This document shows positions 45,863 to 52,873 of a DNA stretch of 64,000 nucleotides, one piece after another. Positions within the stretch are counted from its first letter, which is position 1. Each line of letters starts with the position of its first letter. The notes beneath the pieces are model-generated. The model did not search any database and was not told the origin of the DNA. It saw only the letters and a program-made list of their open reading frames with translations. Position numbers and translations under genes: made by a program. The DNA is taken from contig NZ_BOMM01000016.1 of assembly GCF_016862195.1 (NCBI RefSeq), positions 186,001 to 250,000 on the forward strand, in the 5' to 3' direction. Source of the DNA: Paractinoplanes ferrugineus. GTDB taxonomy: Bacteria > Actinomycetota > Actinomycetes > Mycobacteriales > Micromonosporaceae.

Positions 45863-46547
45863 CGAAACGGTCCGGGGCCAGGCTGTGCACCCGGTGCCCG
45901 ACCGGGATGGTGGTCAGCCGGGCCGCCGGCAGCAGGGAGGCCACCTCGGCCAGGCGGCGCGGCGGGATGCAGCTGGCCGGGCCGCCGGAGAGGAGCAGGG
46001 CCGGGTGGCGCACGCCGGCCAGATCCTCCCACCACCGGGCGTCCGGCCGGGTCAGTTGCCGCAGCAGCGAGGCGAGCGCCCGCAGGTCGTAGTCGCGCCG
46101 GACGGTCAGGATGCCGGCCACGCCGGTCAGCACCTGGCGCGGGCTGACTCCCTTGGCCGAGCGGGTCCGCTCGCGCGGCGGCGCGGCCAGGTCCTCCAGG
46201 ACCAGGCCGGCGATCCGCTCCGGGGTCCGGCGGGCGGCGTCCAGGGCGGCGTAGCCACCGACCGAATGACCGATCAGGACGGTGTCGCGCAGGTCCAGCG
46301 TCTCCAGTAGACCGACCACGTCGTCGCCGATGCTGCGCAGCGTGTAGTCGCGGCTGCGGTCACTGGTGGCGTGGCCGCGCAGGTCGACGGCGAGGGTGCG
46401 GTAGCCCGCCGCGGTCAGCCGGGGGGTGAACCGGTCCCAGGTGCGTGCGCTGCTCCCGCTGCCGTGCAGCAGCACCGCGGGAACGCCGGCCGGGTCGCCG
46501 GACTCCCGGTAACCGAGCCGGACCCCGTTGACCACGACAGACTTCAT
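45804..46547 (-). CDS. Alpha/beta hydrolase
   Basis: A 247-residue alpha/beta hydrolase. The oxyanion segment LLHGSGSSARTWD is at 27-38 and the nucleophile Ser95 is in GHSVGG; the catalytic His is in PVGHRVHSLAP. The acid residue usually found after strand 6 is not obvious (GGPASCIPP). It may be an esterase, lactonase or haloperoxidase-like enzyme. A TAAACA box stands 6 bases before the ATG, so the mRNA may be leaderless. Confidence 0.88.
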   Translation of the reverse strand: MKSVVVNGVRLGYRESGDPAGVPAVLLHGSGSSARTWDRFTPRLTAAGYRTLAVDLRGHATSDRSRDYTLRSIGDDVVGLLETLDLRDTVLIGHSVGGYAALDAARRTPERIAGLVLEDLAAPPRERTRSAKGVSPRQVLTGVAGILTVRRDYDLRALASLLRQLTRPDARWWEDLAGVRHPALLLSGGPASCIPPRRLAEVASLLPAARLTTIPVGHRVHSLAPDRFATEVLAFLDVMRCGSYEAA

Positions 46548-46637
46548 CCCTGCTGTTTACCAGAAGTTTCGCGGCGAACAGCCGGCGTCCATCCGGGCGT
46601 AAGCAGCGACACAGTGCTCGGACGCGGCGGGCCGAAC

Positions 46638-47315
46638 TCAGGCGCGGCGGGCCAGCAGGATCCCGAACCGGCCCGGCACGCCGGTCACGGTGAACCCGGC
46701 CGCCTCGAGATCGTCGCGGACCGCGGTCAGCGGCGTGGTGCGGTAATACATCACGAAGGGCGGGCGCCACACCAGGTTGCGGACCCGCATCGCGACGTCG
46801 AAGCCGAGCAGGACCCAGTGCGCGAGCGAGGTCACCGGCGGCGGCGTGCCGATCGGCAGGGCGAAGACACCGCCGGGGCGCAGCGCGCGGTGGACCCCGG
46901 CGAACAGGGCGGGTCGTTCGGCGGGCAGGAAATGACCGAGCGCCCCGAAGCTGACCGCCAGGTCGAACCCGCCGGCGAACGGCAGGGCACGGGCGTCGGC
47001 CCGCACCCATGAGGCGTAGGGGTGGGCCTCGCGCGCCTTCTCGAGCATGCCGGTGCTGAAGTCGACGCCGGTGACCCGGCCCGCGCACAGGGGGCGCAGG
47101 GCGAGCAGCCCGGCCCCGGTCCCGCAGCACACGTCGAGACCGTCCTCGAACGGCCCGAGCTCGGCCAGCGCCGCCACCGTCGCGTCGAGAACGGTCTCCG
47201 GCGTACGGAACGGGGTGTGGTCGAACTTGGGCGCCAGCAGGTCGTAACCACGCTCGACCGACGACAGCGCCTGCACGGTCAACTCACTGACGGATGGACC
47301 TCCGGGCGAGAACAC
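46638..47315 (-). CDS. SAM-dependent methyltransferase (class I)
   Basis: A 225-residue methyltransferase with the SAM-binding motif LDVCCGTGAGLLAL near 60-73, acidic VTGVDFS, and a post-I region ALPFAGGFDLAVSFGALGHF. The substrate is unknown. GTG start; a TAACCT box ends 6 bases before it, so the mRNA may be leaderless. It follows the SDR gene on the same strand with 17 bases between. Confidence 0.88.
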   Translation of the reverse strand: MFSPGGPSVSELTVQALSSVERGYDLLAPKFDHTPFRTPETVLDATVAALAELGPFEDGLDVCCGTGAGLLALRPLCAGRVTGVDFSTGMLEKAREAHPYASWVRADARALPFAGGFDLAVSFGALGHFLPAERPALFAGVHRALRPGGVFALPIGTPPPVTSLAHWVLLGFDVAMRVRNLVWRPPFVMYYRTTPLTAVRDDLEAAGFTVTGVPGRFGILLARRA

Positions 47316-47332
47316 CCCGCCAGGTTAACGGC

Positions 47333-48268
47333 TCAGCGCCGGGCGGCGCGCAGACCGAGGGCGATCAGCGCCGAGGCGGCCAGCACCCCGGCCGCCTCGA
47401 CCTGCCGGCGCGACACCCGGCCGGGACCACCCTCGACCCGCGCGGCCGGCCGGAAGACGTTGCCGGCACCGGGGCCGATCCGGGCCCGGCCGAGGCCGCC
47501 GGCCCGCATGAGCGGGGTGACCAGGGCGTCGTAGAACGGCGGGAACAGGTTGTAGCCCAGTTCGATGACCCGGTTGGCCAGTCCGACGGAGGCCTGCGGG
47601 CGCGGCCGGTCGGCCAGCCGCAGGACCCGGGCGGCGACGTACTCGGCCGAGTCGACCGGGGGCGGCGGGCGGCCCACGAACCCGGCGTAGTTGGCCGCGC
47701 TCGTGTAGATGGGCGTGTCGACGCTGCCCGGCGCCAGCGTGCAGACGTGGATGCGCGGGGCGTCGCGGGTCTCCTGGTGCAGCGTCCGGGCCAGGGCGCG
47801 GGCCCCCCACTTGGCCGTCGTGTAGGCCGACATGTACGGCACCGTCACCCGCGAGAGCAGCGAACTCACCAGGATCAGCGTGCCCTGGCCCTGGCCGCGG
47901 AAGTGCCGCAGGGCGGCGCGGGCCACGTTCGCCGGCCCCAGCAGGTCGGTGGTCACGGCCCGTTCGAAGACCTCCGCCGGCAGATCCTCGAACCGGCCGT
48001 ACGCCATCACGGCGGCACTGTCGACCCACACGTCGATCCGGCCGTAGCGCTGGACCGCCGCGTCGGCCAGGGCCTCGACCTCGTCGCGCCGGGTGACGTC
48101 GGCGGTCACCACGAGCGGGTCGTTGCCGCATTCGGCGGCCACCACGGCCAGGTCGGCCGCGCCCCGGGCGGCCAGCACCAGCCGATCACCGCGGGCCGCG
48201 AAGGCCTTGGCCGCGGCCCGGCCGATTCCGCTGGACGCTCCGGTCAGCACCACCACACGTTCGTTCAC
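47333..48268 (-). CDS. SDR-family oxidoreductase with C-terminal membrane segment
   Basis: A 311-residue SDR. The nucleotide motif is GASSGIG (10-16), the catalytic Ser is in LVSSLLS, and Tyr and Lys are in YTTAKWG. The C-terminal 100 residues extend beyond the classical domain and end in a hydrophobic helix (AAGVLAASALIALGL), suggesting a membrane-associated enzyme. It belongs to the group annotated as classical extended-C SDRs in actinobacteria; substrate unknown. Confidence 0.9.
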   Translation of the reverse strand: MNERVVVLTGASSGIGRAAAKAFAARGDRLVLAARGAADLAVVAAECGNDPLVVTADVTRRDEVEALADAAVQRYGRIDVWVDSAAVMAYGRFEDLPAEVFERAVTTDLLGPANVARAALRHFRGQGQGTLILVSSLLSRVTVPYMSAYTTAKWGARALARTLHQETRDAPRIHVCTLAPGSVDTPIYTSAANYAGFVGRPPPPVDSAEYVAARVLRLADRPRPQASVGLANRVIELGYNLFPPFYDALVTPLMRAGGLGRARIGPGAGNVFRPAARVEGGPGRVSRRQVEAAGVLAASALIALGLRAARR

Positions 48269-48277
48269 GAACGCTGC

Positions 48278-49153
48278 TTACCCGCGAGATCGGGTCAGGA
48301 ACATGCCGGCCCGGTCGAGTGCTTCGTCGGCCTCGTCCAGCACGCCGTAGTTGAGCTGGTAGACGTGCGGCAGACCGGCCCCCACCTCCAGGGTCACCTC
48401 GGCACCGGCCGCGGCGGCCCGGGCGGCCAGGCGGACGGCGTCGTCGAGCAGGATCTCGTCGTTACCCACCTGGACGAGCAGGGGCGCGATCCCGGACAGG
48501 TCGGCGAACAGCGGGCTCGCCGCGGCCGCCGTGTCGCCGGGGGCGTACTTCTCCGCGTACCGGACAAGGGATTGCCTGGTGAAAAGCGGGTCGACGCCGT
48601 CGCGGGTGCGGATGCTGTCGCCGGCGAACGTGAGGTCGACCCAGGGGGAGAAGACGGCGGCGGCCGCGGGTTGCGGCAGGCCGGCCGCCCGCACCGCGGC
48701 GAGCAGGGCCACGGTCAGGCCGCCACCGGCCGAGTCGCCGGCCACCACGAGGTCGCCGGGTGCGGTGGTCCCGAGCAGCTCGCGATAGGCGGCGAGGGCG
48801 TCCTGCTCCGCCGCCGGGCAGGGGTGTTCGGGCGCGAGCCGGTAGTCGAGCGAGTAGGCGGTGCCGCCGGTCCGCTCCACCAGCGCACCGGCGAGCGGGG
48901 CTCCGGTGCGGCCCGAGCCGACCACGAATCCGCCGCCGTGCAGGTAGAGCAGCCGGACCGGGCCGTCACCGGCCCGCAGCCGGACCGCCGGGCGGCCGCC
49001 GAGCTCCACCTCGTCGACCGCGAGTGCCGGGTCGACGGCGTGGGCCGCCCCGAACTGCTCGAACGACTCCCGTTCGGCGGCCAGGGTGCCGGGTTCTTGG
49101 GGCGAGGCGGCCAGTGCCGCTCGGACGGCGGCGCGCTGTTGTGCCCGGTCCAT
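48278..49153 (-). CDS. HSL-type alpha/beta hydrolase (esterase)
   Basis: A 291-residue esterase of the hormone-sensitive-lipase group. HGGGF at 72-76 is the oxyanion motif and Ser141 in GDSAGG is the nucleophile; the Asp/His pair lies in VGNDEILLDD and GLPHVYQL. I choose Met at 49153 because GGAGGA stands before it. It is divergent from a MarR gene, and three copies of one operator lie between them, so it is very likely the target of that MarR protein. Confidence 0.92.
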   Translation of the reverse strand: MDRAQQRAAVRAALAASPQEPGTLAAERESFEQFGAAHAVDPALAVDEVELGGRPAVRLRAGDGPVRLLYLHGGGFVVGSGRTGAPLAGALVERTGGTAYSLDYRLAPEHPCPAAEQDALAAYRELLGTTAPGDLVVAGDSAGGGLTVALLAAVRAAGLPQPAAAAVFSPWVDLTFAGDSIRTRDGVDPLFTRQSLVRYAEKYAPGDTAAAASPLFADLSGIAPLLVQVGNDEILLDDAVRLAARAAAAGAEVTLEVGAGLPHVYQLNYGVLDEADEALDRAGMFLTRSRG

Positions 49154-49185
49154 GTGATCCTCCATCGGTCGGAGTGGCAAGATGC

Positions 49186-49197
49186 ATTCCTAGGAAT
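49186..49197. promoter_or_regulatory. MarR operator copy 1
   Basis: ATTCC-TA-GGAAT, a perfect 12-base palindrome in the divergent gap between esterase and MarR genes. Confidence 0.7.
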
Positions 49198-49204
49198 ACA
49201 AAGT

Positions 49205-49220
49205 AGATTCCTTGGAATCT
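49205..49220. promoter_or_regulatory. MarR operator copy 2
   Basis: AGATTCC-TT-GGAATCT, a 7-base-arm repeat with the same ATTCC-N2-GGAAT core. Its centre is 21 bases from copy 1. Confidence 0.75.
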
Positions 49221-49221
49221 A

Positions 49222-49233
49222 ATTCCCAGGAAT
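49222..49233. promoter_or_regulatory. MarR operator copy 3
   Basis: ATTCC-CA-GGAAT, 15 bases centre to centre from copy 2 and 12 bases before the MarR start codon. Confidence 0.7.
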
Positions 49234-49245
49234 GGAAGCCGTTCA

Positions 49246-49671
49246 GTGACCGACCTCACCACGCTCTTCACCGACCTGGTACGCGCCGAGACCCGCCTCT
49301 ACAACCGCCTCGACGCCCGCTTGCGGGCCGAGCACGACATGCCGCTCGGCACCCTGGAGTTCCTGAAGATCATCGACAGCCGGCCGGCGTGCCGGGTGCA
49401 GGACATAGCCGCCGAGGTGGACATCACGATCGGCGCCACCAGCAAGGCCGTCGACCGCATCGAGGCGCGCGGCTGGTGCCGCCGGGCCGCCAACCCGGCC
49501 GACCGCCGCTCGTCCCTGCTGACCCTGACCCCGGCCGGCCGGGCCGCGCTGGCCGGCGCGACCCCGGCCCTCGAGGCGGCGCTCGCCGACCACACCGCCG
49601 CCCTCCCCCCGGCCGTCGTCGACCAGCTGGCCGCCGGTCTGCGCCGGTGGCGGCAGGCCCTGGAGACCTGA
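49246..49671 (+). CDS. MarR-family transcriptional regulator
   Basis: A 141-residue winged-helix regulator (CRVQDIAAEVDITIGATSKAV recognition region, then the wing with NPADRRSSLLTLTPAG). GTG start. With three ATTCC-N2-GGAAT sites just upstream, it probably represses itself and the divergent esterase gene until a ligand, perhaps an ester or phenolic compound, binds. Confidence 0.92.
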   Translation: MTDLTTLFTDLVRAETRLYNRLDARLRAEHDMPLGTLEFLKIIDSRPACRVQDIAAEVDITIGATSKAVDRIEARGWCRRAANPADRRSSLLTLTPAGRAALAGATPALEAALADHTAALPPAVVDQLAAGLRRWRQALET

Positions 49672-49698
49672 AACAGCGCCGGAGACCGCGAACCGGAG

Positions 49699-49734
49699 CG
49701 GGCGTCAGGCGAAGCGGGCGTCAGGCGAAGCGGG
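49699..49734. repeat. 16-bp tandem duplication containing a stop codon
   Basis: Two perfect copies of CGGGCGTCAGGCGAAG. The second contains the last codons and the stop of the CPBP protease gene; the first repeats them downstream of it. Confidence 0.85.
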
Positions 49735-50443
49735 TGGCGGCCAGGGCCGAGGCGGCCAGCAGGCCCAGGCCGTTGGTGGCCCAGTGCAGGGCGGCCGCGG
49801 CCAGCAGGCTGCCGCTCCGGCGGCGCAACTCGCACAGCAGCAGACCGGCCACGGCGGTGAACACGACCGCACCGGCAACGGCCAGCAACCGGCCGGCCGG
49901 GCCGGCGCCGACCGCCGAGCCGACGGCCTGGTTGGCGTGGTTGAGGCGCAACGACGGCAGGATGTGCCAGAAGCCGAAGAGGACCGACGACGTGATGCTG
50001 GCCCAGGCCGCGCCGCGGTGGCGGCCGATCAGTCCGAGCAGGACGCCCCGGAAGGCGACCTCCTCCAGCAGCACCGTGCCGAGCGGCACCACGATGAACG
50101 CGGTCAGCAGGGCGGCCCCCGGGTGCAGGTGGTAACGCACGTCCTGGAACGCCGGCCGGGTCAGCGGCAGGGCGATGCCGATCGTGTAGACCAGCGCGAC
50201 GGCGAGCACGGCACCGATCGCATATCTCAGGCCGGGCAGCAGCGTGCGCCGCGACATGCCCAGATCACGCCAGCTCAGGCCGGCCCGGCGGGCCAGCACG
50301 ACCAGGAGCAGGGCCACCACCGGGCCGGCGACCAGACCGGTGTGCCGCGGGCCGAACTTGTCCGCCACGTTGACCGCGGCGAGGACCAGCACGACGGCGG
50401 TGAGCAGGAGGACGAGGCGGCGACGATCGGTGACTTCAGGCAT
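49721..50443 (-). CDS. CPBP-family intramembrane metalloprotease
   Basis: A 240-residue membrane protein with about seven helices. The Abi/CPBP motifs are present: Glu127-Glu128 and Arg132 in EEVAFR, His160 in FWHILP, and HWATN near 218. Family members cleave or process membrane substrates, or protect against bacteriocins. Position gives no clear partner. Its 3' end carries a 16-bp tandem duplication. Confidence 0.9.
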   Translation of the reverse strand: MPEVTDRRRLVLLLTAVVLVLAAVNVADKFGPRHTGLVAGPVVALLLVVLARRAGLSWRDLGMSRRTLLPGLRYAIGAVLAVALVYTIGIALPLTRPAFQDVRYHLHPGAALLTAFIVVPLGTVLLEEVAFRGVLLGLIGRHRGAAWASITSSVLFGFWHILPSLRLNHANQAVGSAVGAGPAGRLLAVAGAVVFTAVAGLLLCELRRRSGSLLAAAALHWATNGLGLLAASALAATRFA

Positions 50444-50569
50444 CGCGCACCAACACTACCCACGCCCGCCGCCCGAAAAGGCAGTGATGCTTAGGCGCGA
50501 CTGTGCCGATCTTTAAGGACTCCTGAAGGATTCGGCGGGACGGATCGACGATCCGCATAGTGAACAGCC

Positions 50570-51439
50570 GTGCCCACTCGTCATCGCAAACCCACCCGTA
50601 CCCGCTACGTCGTGCTGGTCGCCGCCACCCTCGGGCTCGTCGGCACCACGGTCGGGGTCGCGTCCGCCCGGACATTCCACCGCCCGCAGCCCGGCGCCGC
50701 GGCGCTCGGCCCGGCCACCACGGTCGCCGACAACTACCGGCACCGGCCGCGCCCGACCAGGTCGGCCACGCTCAGCCCGACCACGTCGCCGAGCTCGACC
50801 ACACCGGCCACGGTGCCGCCGACGGCCGTGCCCACGACGGCGCCGACGACCGCACCGACCGGGCCGACCGGGGGGCCGACCGACGGACCGACCGGGGGGC
50901 CGACCGGGGGGCCGACCGACCCGGCCACGACGGCTCCCACCGCGCCGCCCGCCACGCTGCCGACCGGTCCGGCGACGACGGCCCCGGCCACCGCGCCGAC
51001 GACGGCGCCGCCCACACCGGACACGGTGATCGCGGCCGCGCTGGAGCACCTCAACGCCGCCCGCGCGGCGAACGGGGTGGCCCCGCTGACCCTCAGCGCG
51101 CAGCTCAGCAAGGCCTCGCAAGCGCACAACGCGCTGATGAGCGGCGGCTGCGGCCTGTCGCACCAGTGCCCCGGCGAGGCCGGGCTCGGCGATCGCTTCT
51201 CGGCCGCGGGCGTCTCCTGGAACAGCGCCGGCGAGAACATCGGCCAGGGCAATGCCCAGAACAATCAGGCGTCGACCATCGCGGCGACCAACGGCCTGAC
51301 CGACCTGATGATGGCCGAGGTCGCGCCGAACGACGGACACCGCCGGAACCTGCTCAACACCGGCTTCAAGCGCGTCGGCCTCGCGGTCACCCGCGATTCC
51401 GCCGGCAAGGTGTGGTTCACCCAGGACTTCGTCAACTGA
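50570..51439 (+). CDS. Exported CAP/SCP-domain protein with Pro/Thr-rich linker
   Basis: A 289-residue protein. An N-terminal Arg-rich stretch and hydrophobic segment (about 13-32) act as a signal peptide or anchor. Residues 65-150 are almost only Thr, Pro, Ala, Gly and Ser, with GGPT repeats; residues 150-289 form a CAP domain with QAHNALM, GLSHQC, SAGENIGQG and GHRRNLL. CAP proteins are extracellular; bacterial ones are of unclear function. The linker is an obvious candidate for O-mannosylation by Pmt (17265). Confidence 0.9.
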   Translation: MPTRHRKPTRTRYVVLVAATLGLVGTTVGVASARTFHRPQPGAAALGPATTVADNYRHRPRPTRSATLSPTTSPSSTTPATVPPTAVPTTAPTTAPTGPTGGPTDGPTGGPTGGPTDPATTAPTAPPATLPTGPATTAPATAPTTAPPTPDTVIAAALEHLNAARAANGVAPLTLSAQLSKASQAHNALMSGGCGLSHQCPGEAGLGDRFSAAGVSWNSAGENIGQGNAQNNQASTIAATNGLTDLMMAEVAPNDGHRRNLLNTGFKRVGLAVTRDSAGKVWFTQDFVN

Positions 51440-51461
51440 CCGGTACGCGGGAGCCGGCCGA

Positions 51462-52793
51462 TCAGGAGGCGGTGACGCGGTAGATGGCGCCGGCCTGGTC
51501 GTCGCTGACGTACAGGGCGCCGTCCGGGCCCTGCACGGCGGCGACCGGCCGGCCCCAGCGGGAGCCGTCACCCGCCTGGAAACCGGTGAGCAGGGTCTGC
51601 TGCGGGCCGAGCGTCCCGTCGCGCCACGCGAAGAACGAGACCTCGGGGGCGCGGGGCGGCTTGCGGTTCCACGAGCCGTGGATGCCGACCAGCGCGCCCA
51701 TGCCGTACCCGGCGGGAAGAGCGGACGAGGTGAAGCTCAGCCCCAGCGGCGCGCTGTGCGCGCCCATCCCCTGCTCGATCGGGGGCAGCGCGGCACAGTC
51801 GAGCTTCGCGCCGTCGGGGTTGGTCTGGAAGTCCCGGACCAGCGGCCGGCCGGTGTAGCTCAGCGGCGAGTCCTTCTCCCCCGGCGTCAGATCGGGGTCG
51901 GGGTTGCAGTACGGCCAGCCCAGGTCGCGCCCCTGGGTCAGCCGGGCGAGCGGTTCGATCGGGTGGTCGTTGACATAGGACTGGATGACCTCGCCCTGGT
52001 CGTCGCCGGCGTGCGGGTAGGCGATGTTGTCCCGGTTGTTGACCGCGGTCCAGACGCCGCCGTCGGGGTCGACCGCCAGGCCGGTGCCGTTGCGCACGCC
52101 GCGGGCGAACGTCGCCGGCGCTCCCCCGCCGGGCGGCACCCGCAGGATCGAGGCCCGCTCGGGACGGGCGTCGCGGTCCTCGGCCGAGATGTTGCCGGTG
52201 GAGCCGACCGAGATGTAGAGCGCGCCGTCCTTACCGACCGCCACACTCTTGAGCGCGTGCGCGTAGGCGCCGCCCAGCTCGGTGCTCTTGGCGTCGGGCA
52301 GGCCGGCGACCGCGACCTTCCGGCCGGCGACCGCACCGCCGGCCCAGGTGAACTCGTCGACCTGATCGCTCTCGGCGACATAGAGCGTGTTGCCGGCGAA
52401 CGCCATGCCGTGCGGCTGAGTCAACCCACCGACGAGCGTCGACTGGGTGGGGGCGGCGGCGCCGGACGCGGCGGGAGTCAACTGGACGATGTCGCCGTAT
52501 TTCGGCCTGGACACCAGCAGACCCTTGTCGGGCGTCCAGGCGAGCAGGCGGGCGCCGGGCACCCGGGCCCAGACGGTGACGCTCCAGCCCGGCGGCGCCT
52601 GCAGCTCGCGGGCCTTGTCGAACGGTGCGGCACCGGTGCCGGCGATGGTGCGCACGGTCGTCGCGGCCAGGGCGGGAGCGGCCCCGCCCGACGGGACCAC
52701 GGTGGTCGCGGGCGCGGCCGCCGGACTCGAGGAACACGCGGCCAGGCCGAACGCCAGACTGCCGGCCAGCACCGCACGGGACACCGTTGTCAT
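51462..52793 (-). CDS. Sorbosone dehydrogenase-like beta-propeller lipoprotein
   Basis: A 443-residue exported protein with a lipobox ending at Cys20 (GLAAC) and a six-bladed propeller of the glucose/sorbosone dehydrogenase group (GLTQPHGMAFAGNTLYVAES, LYISVGSTGNISAEDRD, GVRNGTGLAVDPDGGVW, GLSFTSSALP). Such proteins may bind PQQ and oxidise sugars, though many actinobacterial ones have no proven activity. Confidence 0.87.
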   Translation of the reverse strand: MTTVSRAVLAGSLAFGLAACSSSPAAAPATTVVPSGGAAPALAATTVRTIAGTGAAPFDKARELQAPPGWSVTVWARVPGARLLAWTPDKGLLVSRPKYGDIVQLTPAASGAAAPTQSTLVGGLTQPHGMAFAGNTLYVAESDQVDEFTWAGGAVAGRKVAVAGLPDAKSTELGGAYAHALKSVAVGKDGALYISVGSTGNISAEDRDARPERASILRVPPGGGAPATFARGVRNGTGLAVDPDGGVWTAVNNRDNIAYPHAGDDQGEVIQSYVNDHPIEPLARLTQGRDLGWPYCNPDPDLTPGEKDSPLSYTGRPLVRDFQTNPDGAKLDCAALPPIEQGMGAHSAPLGLSFTSSALPAGYGMGALVGIHGSWNRKPPRAPEVSFFAWRDGTLGPQQTLLTGFQAGDGSRWGRPVAAVQGPDGALYVSDDQAGAIYRVTAS

Positions 52794-52847
52794 ACCGCAT
52801 CCCTACCCGCTGGGACGCGCCGCACGCAAATATCGATCAGGGGCCGT

Positions 52848-52867
52848 CCCGCCCGGCTCCGGGCGGG
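52848..52867 (-). terminator. GC hairpin after penicillin-binding protein gene
   Basis: CCCGCCCGG-CT-CCGGGCGGG, a perfect repeat with 9-base arms, 6 bases after the stop of the minus-strand gene. No T-tract. Confidence 0.5.
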
Positions 52868-52873
52868 CGGTGC

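Noticed and set aside
50860..50930. Short direct repeats (GGGGGGCCGACC type)
   Set aside because: They encode the GGPT linker of the CAP-domain protein and need no separate explanation.
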